Assembly (NCBI GenBank): GCA_023052935.1
Contig: CM041292.1
Span: 94,905,169-94,969,168 of the forward strand
Source of the DNA: Piezodorus guildinii
Lineage: Eukaryota; Arthropoda; Insecta; Hemiptera; Pentatomidae
Direction: 5' to 3'
DNA length: 64,000 bases
Under the pieces are notes generated by a model. It made no database searches. It was not told the DNA's origin and worked only from the letters and a program-made list of their open reading frames with translations. A program made the translations under genes and the position numbers. Of this stretch, positions 54,045 to 64,000 are shown one piece after another; position 1 is the stretch's first letter, and each line of letters starts with the position of its first letter.

Positions 54045-54770
54045 AACTTAGTATCACTAAACGCCAGTGGTTCCTATCCCTGCATTTCTCTTCCGTCAAA
54101 CTTCTGGCCGCCATGTCCTCCCTCACATTCTCTATCCACATTTTGCGGGGTCTTCCTCGTCTTCGCCTCTTCCCGGGCAGTACTTCAGCAGTCTATGTGG
54201 CCACCGCGTCTCGTCCATCCTCATGATATGACCGTACCACATGAATCTCTTCGTTGATATTTCATTTAAGATGTTAAGCTCAGCCTTTTTTTCTTATTTC
54301 CACATTTGGAACTCTCTGCAGTCTGGATATCCAGCAGGCTCTTCTACAGAGCCAAAAATCTCCTTTCAGACGATTTTGGCACAATCCACGTTTCTGCCCA
54401 TATAAAGTAGTCCCTAAGAGGCAGGAGTGGTATATTATTTATGTCGTAAGAAGCGACACATGTTTGCTCCAGAAAACACCATTTAAGAAACCTATGATCC
54501 TTCTACCATTCTCAATTCTATTTCAGATATCTTTTGACATCGTTCCGAAATGATCTATGGTTACGCCAAGATATTTAAAGATGTTTCTCCGTGGGATCGT
54601 CCAATCCTCCACACAGAGGGCTGAAACAGTTGAGTTGCATGGCATATACTCTGTTTTTTCTCTGATATTCTTTAGACCCCACTCAGTGCATGCTTCATTC
54701 AATTTCCTCAGCATATATTTAAGATCACATTCTACTGATGCTAGGACAGCCTGCACGTCGTTACCGTCAC
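54045..54770 (-). pseudogene. RTE-like ORF2 C-terminal half (second family, decayed)
   Basis: Minus strand: AVLASVECDLKYMLRKLNEA, then EWGLKNIREKTEYMPCNS and FKYLGVTIDHFG (open frame 54756-54523), the region right after the YADD motif in RTE-type RT. Downstream, with frame changes, come NRIENGRRIIGFLNGVFWSK and KRFMWYGHIMRMDETRWPHR, the WYGH..RM....P C-terminal signature. The YADD motif itself lies beyond the recognisable edge. It differs clearly from the RTE fragment at 31955-32790, so it is another family. Confidence 0.78.
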
Positions 54771-54883
54771 TAATTCATCGATCATATTGTTTCCACAATC
54801 TAAGGGGCTTGTTCAAGAAAAATATTATAAAGTTGCGGAGATGCAACATCCTATTAGGCAACATTTACTAGATGTATTTAATA

Positions 54884-55106
54884 AGCAGGGGCGGGGTGGC
54901 CGAGCGTGTTAGGGCGCGTTGCTGTGAGCACGCGTTGCCTAGCAACAGATTACCGAAAAGTGAAAACCAAAATAATTAAGAGTTCGACTCTCGTGCTGGG
55001 GGATTTTATCTCGGCATATATCCCCCGCCCTCATCCTCTGGTCCGAGAGAACCCCCGTATAGCCTTCAAAGGCGAGGTAGGGGTGGACAAGAAAAAAAAA
55101 AAAAAA
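54884..55106 (+). mobile_element. SINE family C, complete copy with target-site duplication
   Basis: The head ggggtggccgagcgtgttag is an A box like that of tRNA-Ser/Leu; agagttcgactctcgtgctg is a B box, with a long insert between them. The body ends tagccttcaaaggcgag and a poly(A) tail. Flanks are the 14-bp repeats AGATGTATTTAATA at 54870-54883 and 55107-55120. Relatives: 11114-11245 and 61815-62025. Confidence 0.9.
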
Positions 55107-55120
55107 AGATGTATTTAATA

Positions 55121-55559
55121 TAGTTGTAAATTTCAGTAGATATAATAATAATCAATGAATAACAATAAAATCATATCCAAGATAAACTCGCAACACCAGA
55201 TAAATGTTAACCCAGTAACGACCAAACTTTTTACAATTCATTTATAAGCATAAGATCATCAGATAACAAGGTTCCAAATATTGACTTATCCAATCTGAAA
55301 CTTGCATTTAACAGGCTTGTATAATATTCTAGCCAGCAAAACGAAATGGCACATTTATACCATCTTTAAGATCTAAGTACGTGTTTTGAAAATGGTTAGG
55401 TACACGTAGGTTACAAACTCTTTAGAGTAATGGTTTACAAAAAACAAAATTTTCCAACATCTTCATTCAATTAATTTAATCGCAAGGAATCCCTCCAACT
55501 CGCCCCCGCTCTATACGGAATATAGAGCATACAAAATATACGGAACTTTTAATAATAAC
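55121..55559. other. AT-rich spacer
   Basis: Nothing recognised. Confidence 0.5.
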
Positions 55560-55632
55560 AATAATAATAATAGGCTTAGCGAACCCGAAGGTTCGATGCC
55601 GATACCACCAAATTCCGCCTACACAGACTCGA
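55560..55632 (-). mobile_element. RTE 3' end remnant (same family as 31955-32790)
   Basis: The reverse complement of 55575-55632 reads cgagt.tgtgtaggcggaa, ttggtggtatcggcatcgaa, ccttcgggttcgctaagcc and a TTA-repeat tail, almost identical to 32700-32775. Only the last 60 bp and the tail are present, a strong 5' truncation. Confidence 0.85.
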
Positions 55633-55820
55633 TACGGAACTTTTACACTCGGTAAACTCTTAAACCCTTAAAGTGCAAGATTCTACCGAACATCTCTTAC
55701 AGAATATTATAATCCATACATAGACATATTTTGAATAGTCGAAACACAATCAGTTGTAATAAACTCCTAGTTTACACACAATATTTGAAACTATTGTTCA
55801 TTAAAAAAAAAAATATCTCT

Positions 55821-56111
55821 GTAACCCGATGATGGGTATTAGGCTTAGTACAGATAGAGATTGGTACTGTTCCTAGGGCAATGGCCGTTTAATGAGGAGA
55901 TTCGGGCAAGATCACACTCCGCCGATAGGTTTTTCCCTTTTTTGGGTAACCACTTTATGTAGGCTGGATAAGCCCCAGGAAGGTTTCCATACCCTAGGGT
56001 CGCCTCATGGCTGAAATAACAGAACAAATAATATTCTATCACAGACGGGATTCGAACCCAGGATCCGGAGATCAGTACGCTAGTGCTCGATCCACTAGAC
56101 GACGCTGTCCT
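55821..56111 (-). mobile_element. SINE family B, full-length diverged copy
   Basis: Minus strand: a tRNA-like head (tctagtggatcgagcactag and gggttcgaatcccg) and body blocks as in 31345-31649, with dispersed substitutions. No clear target-site duplication. Confidence 0.87.
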
Positions 56112-57189
56112 ATTTTTTATAAAATTATTTCTCAATAAGAACCCGCAGACCCTCTAGACATTCATTGTGGAACACTCGTTAGAAACAATTGCCTTAGGGA
56201 ATAATTAGTAATTTAAAAAAACGGAAATACGCCCTAGTGGATTCGTTTAGATATAAAAATTATTAAGAGAGTTAAACTACGAATAATAAAAATATAAAAT
56301 TATTGTATTTTTTATAATTTATTTTTTTATTTCTTAACTGACACCTTTAATTAAAGGATGAGTTGAGGTCTCTGATCTATCAACTCAATTGTTCAAACCA
56401 GAAAACCATTCAGTTCATTAAATCGATATGTGAGCACATTTTGTTAATCCCATCTCTGTATAAATAAAGAGCTTTGGTTCTTATTTCTTACCGTTAGAGG
56501 AGAAACATAACAAGAGGAAAGAATATTAACTAAAACGTCAATATCCGCAATAGCTTTCCTCTGTAATTACATTTCACAAGCCGACTCTACAATTTCCACC
56601 GTGACACGGACGAATCTTTCAAGATGTACAGTAAGATACGTAGAAAGCGTGAATGGAACTAAACATCATCGTTCCTCGGAGGCACAGATTACAAAGATCT
56701 ATTGAATTTTAAAATCCTCCAGCCTGTATTATTCAGTAAAATATGTTTATAAGCTGCGAGTAACACTAAGTACCTAATAGGTTTCTAAAAAGTGCTTTTC
56801 TGAGCGTAATAATATTCGCGAAAAAATATATATGATAAGGATTAATCGTACTGCTTGAAATGCGCCGATTCTTAACAGCAGGAGTAAGGGTGTTTTCAGA
56901 AATAGCGAGACAGGTCAGTAAGTAATGTAATGACCTATTTAATACTTTGTATTTGGGTTCTTAAATAATTAGAAGACAGGAAATAGGTTTTAAAAGATAC
57001 TTGAAGCAATAAAGCCGTTAAGAGTTACGAATTCAAGGCATAAAAAAGTCAATAACCTGAAGAGATCATAACAATTAGAATATAATGTGAGTATGGGAGA
57101 GGAGTATGGAGAAAATGCAATCAAATGTATTATGGAACTAATAAATCACACATCATAAACATTAAATCATACACAGTGAAGTGATCTCT
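56112..57189. other. Spacer without recognised gene
   Basis: AT-rich; no features identified. Confidence 0.5.
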
Positions 57190-57662
57190 TTGATAAAGGA
57201 AAAGACGTGGCAGGTATGGCAACAGCTCTGGACGGCAACGAGGGACAATAAGTTAGGATAGTAGAGCCCTATTTCGCAGGGCAAAGCGAATATTCAGCTG
57301 GCGCGAAAGGAAGAAATCGTGTTTGCTCATTTAAGAATTGGGCATTCTTGTCCCACCATCAATATTTAATGGAAAAAAGCCCCAGCCTGAGTGCATCTCG
57401 TGTGGAGTACCTCTTACAGTCATTCATATTATAACTGAATGCTATGCTTACGAGAATGAACGGACTAAACCATTTGTCTCGAAATGCACATGATGAACTA
57501 TTCCAGGTAGAAGCCTAAATTCAGAAGTTAATGTTGTTTTTAAAATCGTCAAATACATATCAGAAAATTTAAATTACAACTTTTAGTTAGGAATGAAAAT
57601 TTGTAAAATAGGGTGATAATGACCCTTGGGGTTGAAATGCCCTAATAAATAAATAAATAAAT
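57190..57662 (+). pseudogene. I-group non-LTR ORF2 C-terminus and 3' end (decayed relative of 12837-18534)
   Basis: A plus-strand frame gives RKEEIVFAHLRIGHS, corresponding to RREEVVLARLRSGHT in the intact element, followed by a C-x2-C...H-x4-C region (CISCGVPLTVIHIITEC) aligned with its C-terminal motif. The start contains a KTWQVWQQLW block like the W-rich post-RNase-H part. The 3' end gataatgacccttggggttg and the AAAT-repeat tail match the end of the intact element, including the ACCC/GGGT hairpin. Internal stops and divergence show a related but different and older family. Confidence 0.82.
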
Positions 57663-59764
57663 TATACACAGATAATATACTTGATTCCTTTTAAACAGAA
57701 AGTTAGTAGACTTGTTAAATCTATTTGGATACAGATTTTAGATACGTATCTGCTTGAATTAAAATAATCCACATAATAAAATGGAGATCAATGTTCGTGG
57801 TACCTCGATTTAACCTAGACGATGAAGTGAGTAAAACACTTATGAGTGGACAAAAACGTGTCAATCAGTTCGACTTGTTATAGAAGTGCATCACGGAAAT
57901 ATACTTTTATAGCAAGCGGGCCAGGTCTTTACTGTATCAAGAGGAAAACGCAGCAAGAAAAAAAAATCAAAACTCGCAGTTTTGAATCCCTCTCGTATGT
58001 TCCGTTAGCCGAAGATGTTATCGAGCGCCGATTTACATCTAAATACAATTCGTGATCTTTCCACTAGTTAGGTTCCCAGGGATGTCAAATGTAGTTGTTA
58101 ATAACCTATTAGCAGGTTCGTAATTTTTATATTTATTTTTTACCAAAATTGATATATATTTTTTTTATTTCTCGACCAAAACTTTTATTTCGAATCGACA
58201 TATCACCAAGTTGCTGAAGTCATGAAACCGAGCTACATTACATCCATTCTGAATCAAATGAACAGAATCAATGCAAAGGATGCGATGCATAGCAGCGCAG
58301 TTCCTAGAAGGATGCAGATATCAATGAATAAACTAAAAAATATTAAAATGAAATGAAAAAAAAAAGTTAAGCATATTTATTCTTGACTATTTTTAAGAGC
58401 GAGTTTGACAAATAGAGAACTTTTTTCGTATTATTTTGAAGGTGCAATTAAAATTTGATACATCAAAATACTTGCAATGTATAAGTAAAGTAAAATGTAT
58501 CCTAAAAAATTGAAGATGCAAGATCTGTACAATGATAGCTAATAAACATTTCTAGTAAGCAGGTGCTCAGATAATGAGATTGGTAGAATAAATAATTCAA
58601 TATTTGTAATTGATGTGGATTACAATACATACATTACAATACATTTTATGTAGATAGCAACTTTACATATCGCAAATGTATTCCGAGCAACTGACACCTG
58701 CAAAACATGTAAGGAAGGTGATCAGGACTGCGCCTATAGATGGGAGAGCAAACCGTAAATATTATAAAATAGTATATGACAGCAATGGATTGCGAAATTG
58801 GAAGCGCAACTTATGAGGGAGCGACTTGCACACTTGCATCCTTCATGAACCTGTTCCTCAATATTAATTGGTGGACGGGCTAGGTGTCGCAACTTGTGAA
58901 TACCTTAGGCAACAGGTCTTTGGGGAGGACATAGCCAACAGACTTTATAGCTTCTTCGCTGCTGCTTTATGTAATAGCGAGTCCAAATAATTTAGATATT
59001 ATCAGCTAACTTTCTAGACAATTTATGGCTCGGTCATAATTCAATATATACAAAGGGATGGTTATAATTTCAGCAATTGTCAAACCGGGGATATCGGACA
59101 AGCATCTACAACTAACATTGTGGTATTTATATTTCGAGAACATTAAATAAATAGAAACATAAAATATTTAAATAGATTATATATATTTAAAATTGAACAC
59201 ACTACTGAATAATAAATCATTACTTCATTTATTTAACTTCTTTTGCACGACGATTCCGACTTGTTTGAACAATTTCAAATACTCCAAGACATCATTTATA
59301 TAGGATGTCATATTTTTATTTTCACTTACCTATATTTACTTCTTTATTATACCCTGCAATACAAGCAACTCGGGTTATGGTATCGTCAACTCGCGGATTA
59401 TTCCTACAAGTTAACGTTGACAATTCTTTAAAATAGTCCGTAATCTATTTCAATTGTTCGCTTCACGCATTACCACCTCTGTCTCGTATGATAGTGGCTG
59501 GTCATATCCTGATGTTGGCCCACAGCCGTTTTCCAGCCGTACACAAAATCTTTTCAGTATTAGGGTAGTTACAGGTAGTTACTTATACGTATCTTTCTAG
59601 AGTATTCACTTTCCGCCATCAGCTGAGGAACATCGTTTTATGAGAGGACATACAATTGAGTTTTCCTCAACAGTGTAAGCAGCTGGGTTTCAAAGGCGGT
59701 GCAAGTTGATAGGATATGTTCAGCAGACTCCAGGACGTAGGACCCCCAGGTAGGGCATAGGGGA
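57663..59764. other. Spacer without recognised gene
   Basis: Mostly AT-rich. A moderately GC-richer patch at about 58690-59000 lacks a convincing ORF. Confidence 0.45.
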
Positions 59765-59885
59765 ACCTATATATGAAATTTATACTATGGGAAAGTACAG
59801 CAATCGTAAAATTTTCCGAATCCGAGTTTTCACAGAAAATACAAGTTTTGGGGTCCCATGAGTTCAAATTACAGAGTCCCGTAAA
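59765..59885 (-). repeat. Repeat family D fragment
   Basis: Reverse complement of the D 3' part: gagttttcacagaaaatac, aagttttggggtccc and tgagttcaaat correspond to the block around 27955-28015, with more changes than the copy at 7335-7440. Confidence 0.65.
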
Positions 59886-60349
59886 ACGGCCTGGTTAAGA
59901 GTAATAAGCCTAGCTCGAAAACGACTAAGTGATTGTACCAGCTAATAATTTCGACTGTAAGATTATTTAATCTCAACTACATGTTTCGAACAAAACTCTT
60001 TGTTAAATTAATTAATTGTTAAACCTTTATTTAACTCTAACTTTATTTAAAAGTTCATAAATTGATTAACCATGGAAGTAAGAGACAGTCGCATATCAGA
60101 TTTTTTATTTTGTCCTTTTTTATTGTTCCATGAAAATTGTAGTTCCAATGAGGTCTCCACTTATTATCAACTGATTGATCGATTTATACTCAGTGGAGCA
60201 AGATTGAGACAAAATATCTAAACTATTTTCATGAAGGTAAAAGTAATTTGATATTAAAACGATCTTAATAATATTTCAAAATTGTAAAATGACACTACGA
60301 AAATATATTAAATAAAATTTTCATTAAACCCAGTCATATATAGCTTTCT
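59886..60349. other. AT-rich spacer
   Basis: Nothing recognised. Confidence 0.5.
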
Positions 60350-61490
60350 AAATTCAACATTTTTTTTTTTATTGAGTAATAATACAATCGTCCCAATTTT
60401 GATATCAATAATAGTGGTGAAAGATAACATTCATACAATATTTACACAGTAATAAAATTACAATAATATATATATACAATAATAAATCAATAAACTGTTT
60501 ACAAAGTCTAAAAATCACTCATACCTATATACACATACATAAATTACATTGAGTGGAGAATCTAGCCTGTGTTAGAACTCCAATATATACATGTTTACAA
60601 GAGGTCGTCGGGCCACTGCCGTTACAACCTTCTAGGGGGTCAGTAAGGATGAGTGGGGCTGGAAAGGGATTGAGCTAGAGGATTGAGGTGATGGATAAGG
60701 TTCTTTGGAAATTAGGAGAATTTTGATGAAATAAGATCTGAAATAAATGGAATATTTAGGTCATGGTGTAAGGTATAATGTGTAAGGTTCTTGACATAAT
60801 AAGGAGCATTTACTATTGTTCGAAGGACTTTGGATTCAAAGGGTTGAATGCGTTTGATGTTAGAAAGTTTAGCTGTCCCCCACAGTTCAAGTCCGTATGT
60901 CCAGATGGGCTTCAGTATTGTCTTGTAGATTACTAATTTGTTGTCAACTGTAAGTTTCTTTTTTTCTGTTGAGTAGTCGGTTGAGTTCTTGCCTTTTAAG
61001 TCTTGTATGTGGGTTCCATGTCAATCATTTGTCTAATTATAAGCCAAGGTACCGGACTGTATCTGAGGGAGGAATTGGTAATGAGTTGAAATAAACTGGC
61101 GGGCAGGATTTTGTCTAAGAGGGAATGTTACATGTTTACATTTGGTTTCGTTCACCTTAATACGCCAGTTATTACACCAGTGTTCGATAGGGAAAAGGTT
61201 TTGCTGCAGGTTTAAGGATGCTGTTTGAGGATTGGAACTGGATGATAGGATGGCGGTGTCGTCTGCAAATGTTCGCAGAAAGGTATCAGGATGTGTTGAA
61301 TTACTATGTCTACCAAACAGTAATCAGCAGTGTAAAGGATGTAGAGGACGGTCCCAACACGCTGCCTTGAGAAACACCGGCCTCAACGGGATAAAAGTTG
61401 GAAAATTCTACACCACAGCGAACTTGGAAGGAGCGGTTTGAGAGATAGGATCGGAGAATAAGGTATAGAGACTGGGGTGCATGAGTTTTC
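60350..61490 (-). pseudogene. Jockey-clade ORF2, RT to 3' UTR (decayed)
   Basis: The longest Jockey copy here. From the right end on the minus strand: LRSYLSNRSFQVRCGVEF, AGVSQGSVLGP (RT motif), a damaged stretch, FLRTFADDTAILSSSSNP (catalytic FADD, 61258-61269 on the plus strand), IEHWCNNWRIKVNETKC, a frameshift, DNKLVIYKTILKPIWTYG, LELWGTAKLSN and SKVLRTIVNAPYYVKNLT. The 3' UTR is at 60355-60590. No RNase H follows the RT, as expected for Jockey. Endonuclease and the RT N-terminus are missing. Frames change several times, so it is inactive. Confidence 0.85.
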
Positions 61491-61814
61491 AGCTTAAAGA
61501 GTAATCCAGTCTATCTTAATTAGATATAACGTATTTCCGTTTTGGAGCTATAAACTTACTACTTACCTACACAACACTCGGTGAATAGCTGTTGCGATTC
61601 AGATGATCTTAAAACACTTATTTCTCTAACAATTCGGTTCTAAACATCTTCTAAATCACAATACTTTTTAAACTAATATAGGTAAGTCTTTACTTACAGG
61701 ATTCTTGTTAAGCGCAAGTAGGTAGAAGACAGTTAGAGGGAGGAAAAGCGATTAGAAAACATAAGCTTTTTTTTTCCAAAAACATTCTAAATACAAATAA
61801 ATTGTGTATTTTCA
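61491..61814. other. AT-rich spacer
   Basis: Nothing recognised. Confidence 0.5.
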
Positions 61815-62025
61815 GCTCACGAGGGGGGGGGATAGCACACGTTGCTGTAAATGCGCGTTCTCTAGGGAACCTGATGACTAAAATCTTATAAGAAAATAAT
61901 GAAGATTTCCCGTATCCGTGCCGAGTTAAAACATTAGCTCGGTATTAATCCCCCGCCGTTACCCTCTAGCTCGAGAAACCCCTCCCCCCCCTCCCCCAGC
62001 CAACAAAGGCAAGAAAAAAAAAGTT
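61815..62025 (+). mobile_element. SINE family C, diverged copy
   Basis: Shares cacgttgctgtaa.tgcg, aatcccccgcc.t.accctct and tcgagaaacccc with 54884-55106 and ends in a poly(A) tail. The head is decayed (a G run replaces the A box) and the B box is lost. Confidence 0.75.
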
Positions 62026-63189
62026 GTATGAGCAATTAGCAATCAATATGTCATAAATAAAATTTTTATTTAAATTATAAATACTATAATATAGTTAAAG
62101 GAGATTCCGCTGTTGGGTCGTTAGCACGAGTTCAAATTCTGGGTTTTTAAACATATAATTAAAAGGAGATACATTCAAAGCTTCTTCCCCGAGTATGTGA
62201 GACGTGTCAGCCAACTGTTGTCGCTTACAAAAATAGGCCTAGAGAATGATGACCCTACCTTATTAAAATCATCAGGAATCGCATTGTGGAATCCTGGGAA
62301 ACTACTTCCCAAGATTCTATGCGGCCCAGGGTCTGGACGGCATGTTACGCTAAACATCGTTAAAACATAATATAGTTATCTGAAAGATCTTTCATACCAA
62401 TGATCAGCTTGAAATTTAAATTAAATAACTCATGTAACATTGTTGCATATAATTTTAAAATACCATAAATAAGATTAATATTAGTACCATAAAGTAGTAG
62501 TACTATAAAGAAGATTAATAAACATTCGATTTTCGATAGTATCTGAGATAAATAAAACTTGTTAAGCAGATCTGTTGTGAAAGCTGTGAGCATGAAATAA
62601 GATATGGAGAGTATAAAACGCGTAACGTAGAGAATATTATTTTTCTGATCCACCATCCTGGTAAGTTCAAAAATGGAGTGTTGACATTAATGAAATATTA
62701 TCACCCTTGTTGAAGATTATGCCATCCCGACTAACCGGACTCTGGCTGGGAATAATTTGTCAGCTCATCCACTGTCTCTTCGCAGAATTTAAAAAAAAAC
62801 ATAAATTAAATTTTTCTACCATTTGCATAATGTAAAATACATCTGGGAGGTTTCGCTAATCGTAAATAACGACGATTCCTCCCGTTGTTGAAATGAAAGA
62901 ACATCTATTTGAATATTCTCCGTGTATTAATAACTAAAAATTCAAACCTCGACTTACATCTCTTGAAGTAATCACAAAATATTTTTAACTTCATCATTGA
63001 ATATCCTATTTCAGATAATATATAATAAGCACACATACCATTGAAGCCATCAAGGTGATTGGTTAATTACTCACCTGAAACAAAAATTAACGTAATTAAA
63101 AAAAAATCTTTCAACAGAAATATTTATATGATAACAAAACAAAATAATAATATTTTCTTATATAAAATATATACATATATGGTACTAAT
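62026..63189. other. AT-rich spacer
   Basis: A 98-codon minus-strand ORF (62656-62360), hydrophobic and A/T-biased, and a 60-codon ORF (62357-62175) show no recognisable family. Confidence 0.45.
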
Positions 63190-63660
63190 TGTACCAATTA
63201 AAATTTTCTGGTTGTGGACTGTATGATAAAAAATATAAAAAAACTTTAAAGTTAGATTATGCCCAGAATAAGGGATCTCCAAATCGTTTTACAAGTAAAT
63301 TTAAGATGGATAGCAGCTTACCTAATCGCCTTCTTCGTGTCTTCTCGAACGGGCCCGCTCAGGCTCGGCAGTCTCTTCCAGCTACTCCTAGATTTATCTT
63401 GTAAAACTTAGGAGAACCTAAATTCTTGAAATTGAGTCCCTCTATCGTGACCGGGAATCGAATATCACCACAAATATCGTCACGGACTACAAAAACATGC
63501 CATCGGGACAGAATCTCAATTCACACTGACGCTATAGCAAAAAACAAAAGACGGTCGAATAAAACATCTGTGCCGTATCTACGGCGCGACCTATTTAAAT
63601 TAAAATTAAAATAAATCAAAATAAATATTATTATTTTTAATTCGCGTAATCGCGAACACA
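63190..63660 (-). repeat. Probable BEL/Pao LTR (minus strand; left boundary uncertain)
   Basis: On the minus strand, sequence beginning TGTGTTCGCGATTACGCGAA directly follows the C-terminal remnant of a BEL/Pao pol (63660-63720). TGT at the start and the CG-rich 6-bp hairpin (ttcgcg/cgcgaa, 63641-63656) fit an LTR start. Only one copy lies in the window, so the LTR cannot be confirmed by repetition, and the end near 63190 is a guess. Confidence 0.4.
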
Positions 63661-64000
63661 CACCCGCCCCTGAAGGTTCCTACCTTCAGCAAAATCAAAT
63701 AAAGTATTCAAAACATTGTTTTTTTTTTTTGTAAACTATAACCTAACTAGAACTATTTTTTAAACAAACAAAAATACAATCTAAACGTATTTACAATATA
63801 TACAACAACTACTGAGCCGGGACCTACTGAGATGGTAGAGGATATAGTTTCACGACCAGCCGCTTATAATTTCCGGACCAAGTCCGAACTACAGCCACAC
63901 AGATAACACCATCGGCAGGATTTTCCTTTCCATCGACATGAAACCACGAACCATTGGGGGTTGGTTCCTGAATTTTGACTATGCTATTGGCCACGAAAGT
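63661..64000 (-). pseudogene. BEL/Pao retrotransposon pol remnant (runs off right edge)
   Basis: The minus strand from 64000 reads TFVANSIVKIQEPTPNGSWF followed by HVDGKENPAD, the F-V-A-N-R-V..I and H-V.GKENPAD pattern that is a hallmark of BEL/Pao RNase H and the junction to integrase. After about 60 codons the frame meets a stop near 63830 and the integrase is missing. Next to the presumed LTR a short AEGRNLQGRVCVRDYAN frame looks like the extreme pol C-terminus. So most of the integrase region appears deleted. More of the element should lie beyond the window. Confidence 0.75.

Noticed and set aside
54884..54990. tRNA-Ser/Leu-like gene
   Set aside because: The interval between the boxes is too long and unpaired for a functional tRNA, and the copy has a poly(A) tail and a 14-bp duplication; it is SINE-C.
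1..64000. CRISPR arrays, bacterial operons, phage genes
   Set aside because: No spaced direct repeats of CRISPR type, no ribosome-binding-site-led gene clusters; all coding signals belong to eukaryotic transposable elements.

Overview
This 64 kb window looks like AT-rich nuclear DNA from an arthropod, most likely an insect with a large, repeat-laden genome. I infer this from the repeat content: I-group, Jockey, RTE, R1-like and CR1-like non-LTR retrotransposons, Ty3/gypsy and BEL/Pao LTR elements, a Penelope-like fragment, a mariner, and three families of tRNA-derived SINEs, with A+T-rich microsatellites between them. I could not recognise any host protein-coding gene, tRNA gene or rRNA gene. 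The species cannot be named from the sequence.

Two elements look intact and young. (1) An I-group non-LTR retrotransposon (12837-18534) has a perfect 13-bp target-site duplication, a zinc-knuckle ORF1, and an ORF2 with endonuclease, reverse transcriptase and RNase H. Its 3' end carries a small hairpin also kept in two old relatives (1265-1276, 57622-57632). (2) A compact Ty3/gypsy LTR element (about 32824-37633) has two 227/228-bp LTRs that differ by one base. Its gag and pol are joined by a textbook -1 frameshift site (A AAA AAC then TAA). Directly after the 5' LTR there is no recognisable tRNA primer site; instead 15 bases are complementary to an LTR-internal segment, the geometry of Tf1-type self-priming. 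The first RNase H catalytic Asp reads as Asn.

The most unusual structure is a 3.5 kb near-perfect inverted repeat (44283-47813). Each arm is built from 21-bp repeats at the tip, a short unique segment, and then at least seven 112-bp units in the same A-B-C-A-C-B-C order. It resembles a foldback-type transposon. The 21-bp array keeps an open frame encoding a 7-residue repeat that reads outward from each arm, and a 64-codon ORF lies near the centre.

Layout: 1-12 kb, old repeats, a Jockey tail, a Penelope-like C-terminus and GC-richer islands; 12.8-18.5 kb, I element; 18.7-25.3 kb, CR1-like fragments (one split by a deleted mariner), an R1-like fragment and tandem repeats; 26.7-31.7 kb, SINEs and repeat family D; 31.9-32.8 kb, RTE fragment; 32.8-37.6 kb, gypsy element; 41.5-41.9 kb, hammerhead-ribozyme-like motifs; 44.3-47.8 kb, foldback palindrome; 50-57.7 kb, SINEs and Jockey/RTE/I fragments; 60.3-61.5 kb, a decayed Jockey; 63.2-64 kb, a truncated BEL/Pao copy running off the window. 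About ten islands of 200-700 bp are GC-richer, non-repetitive and lack convincing ORFs. They may be conserved regulatory DNA or unrecognised exons.
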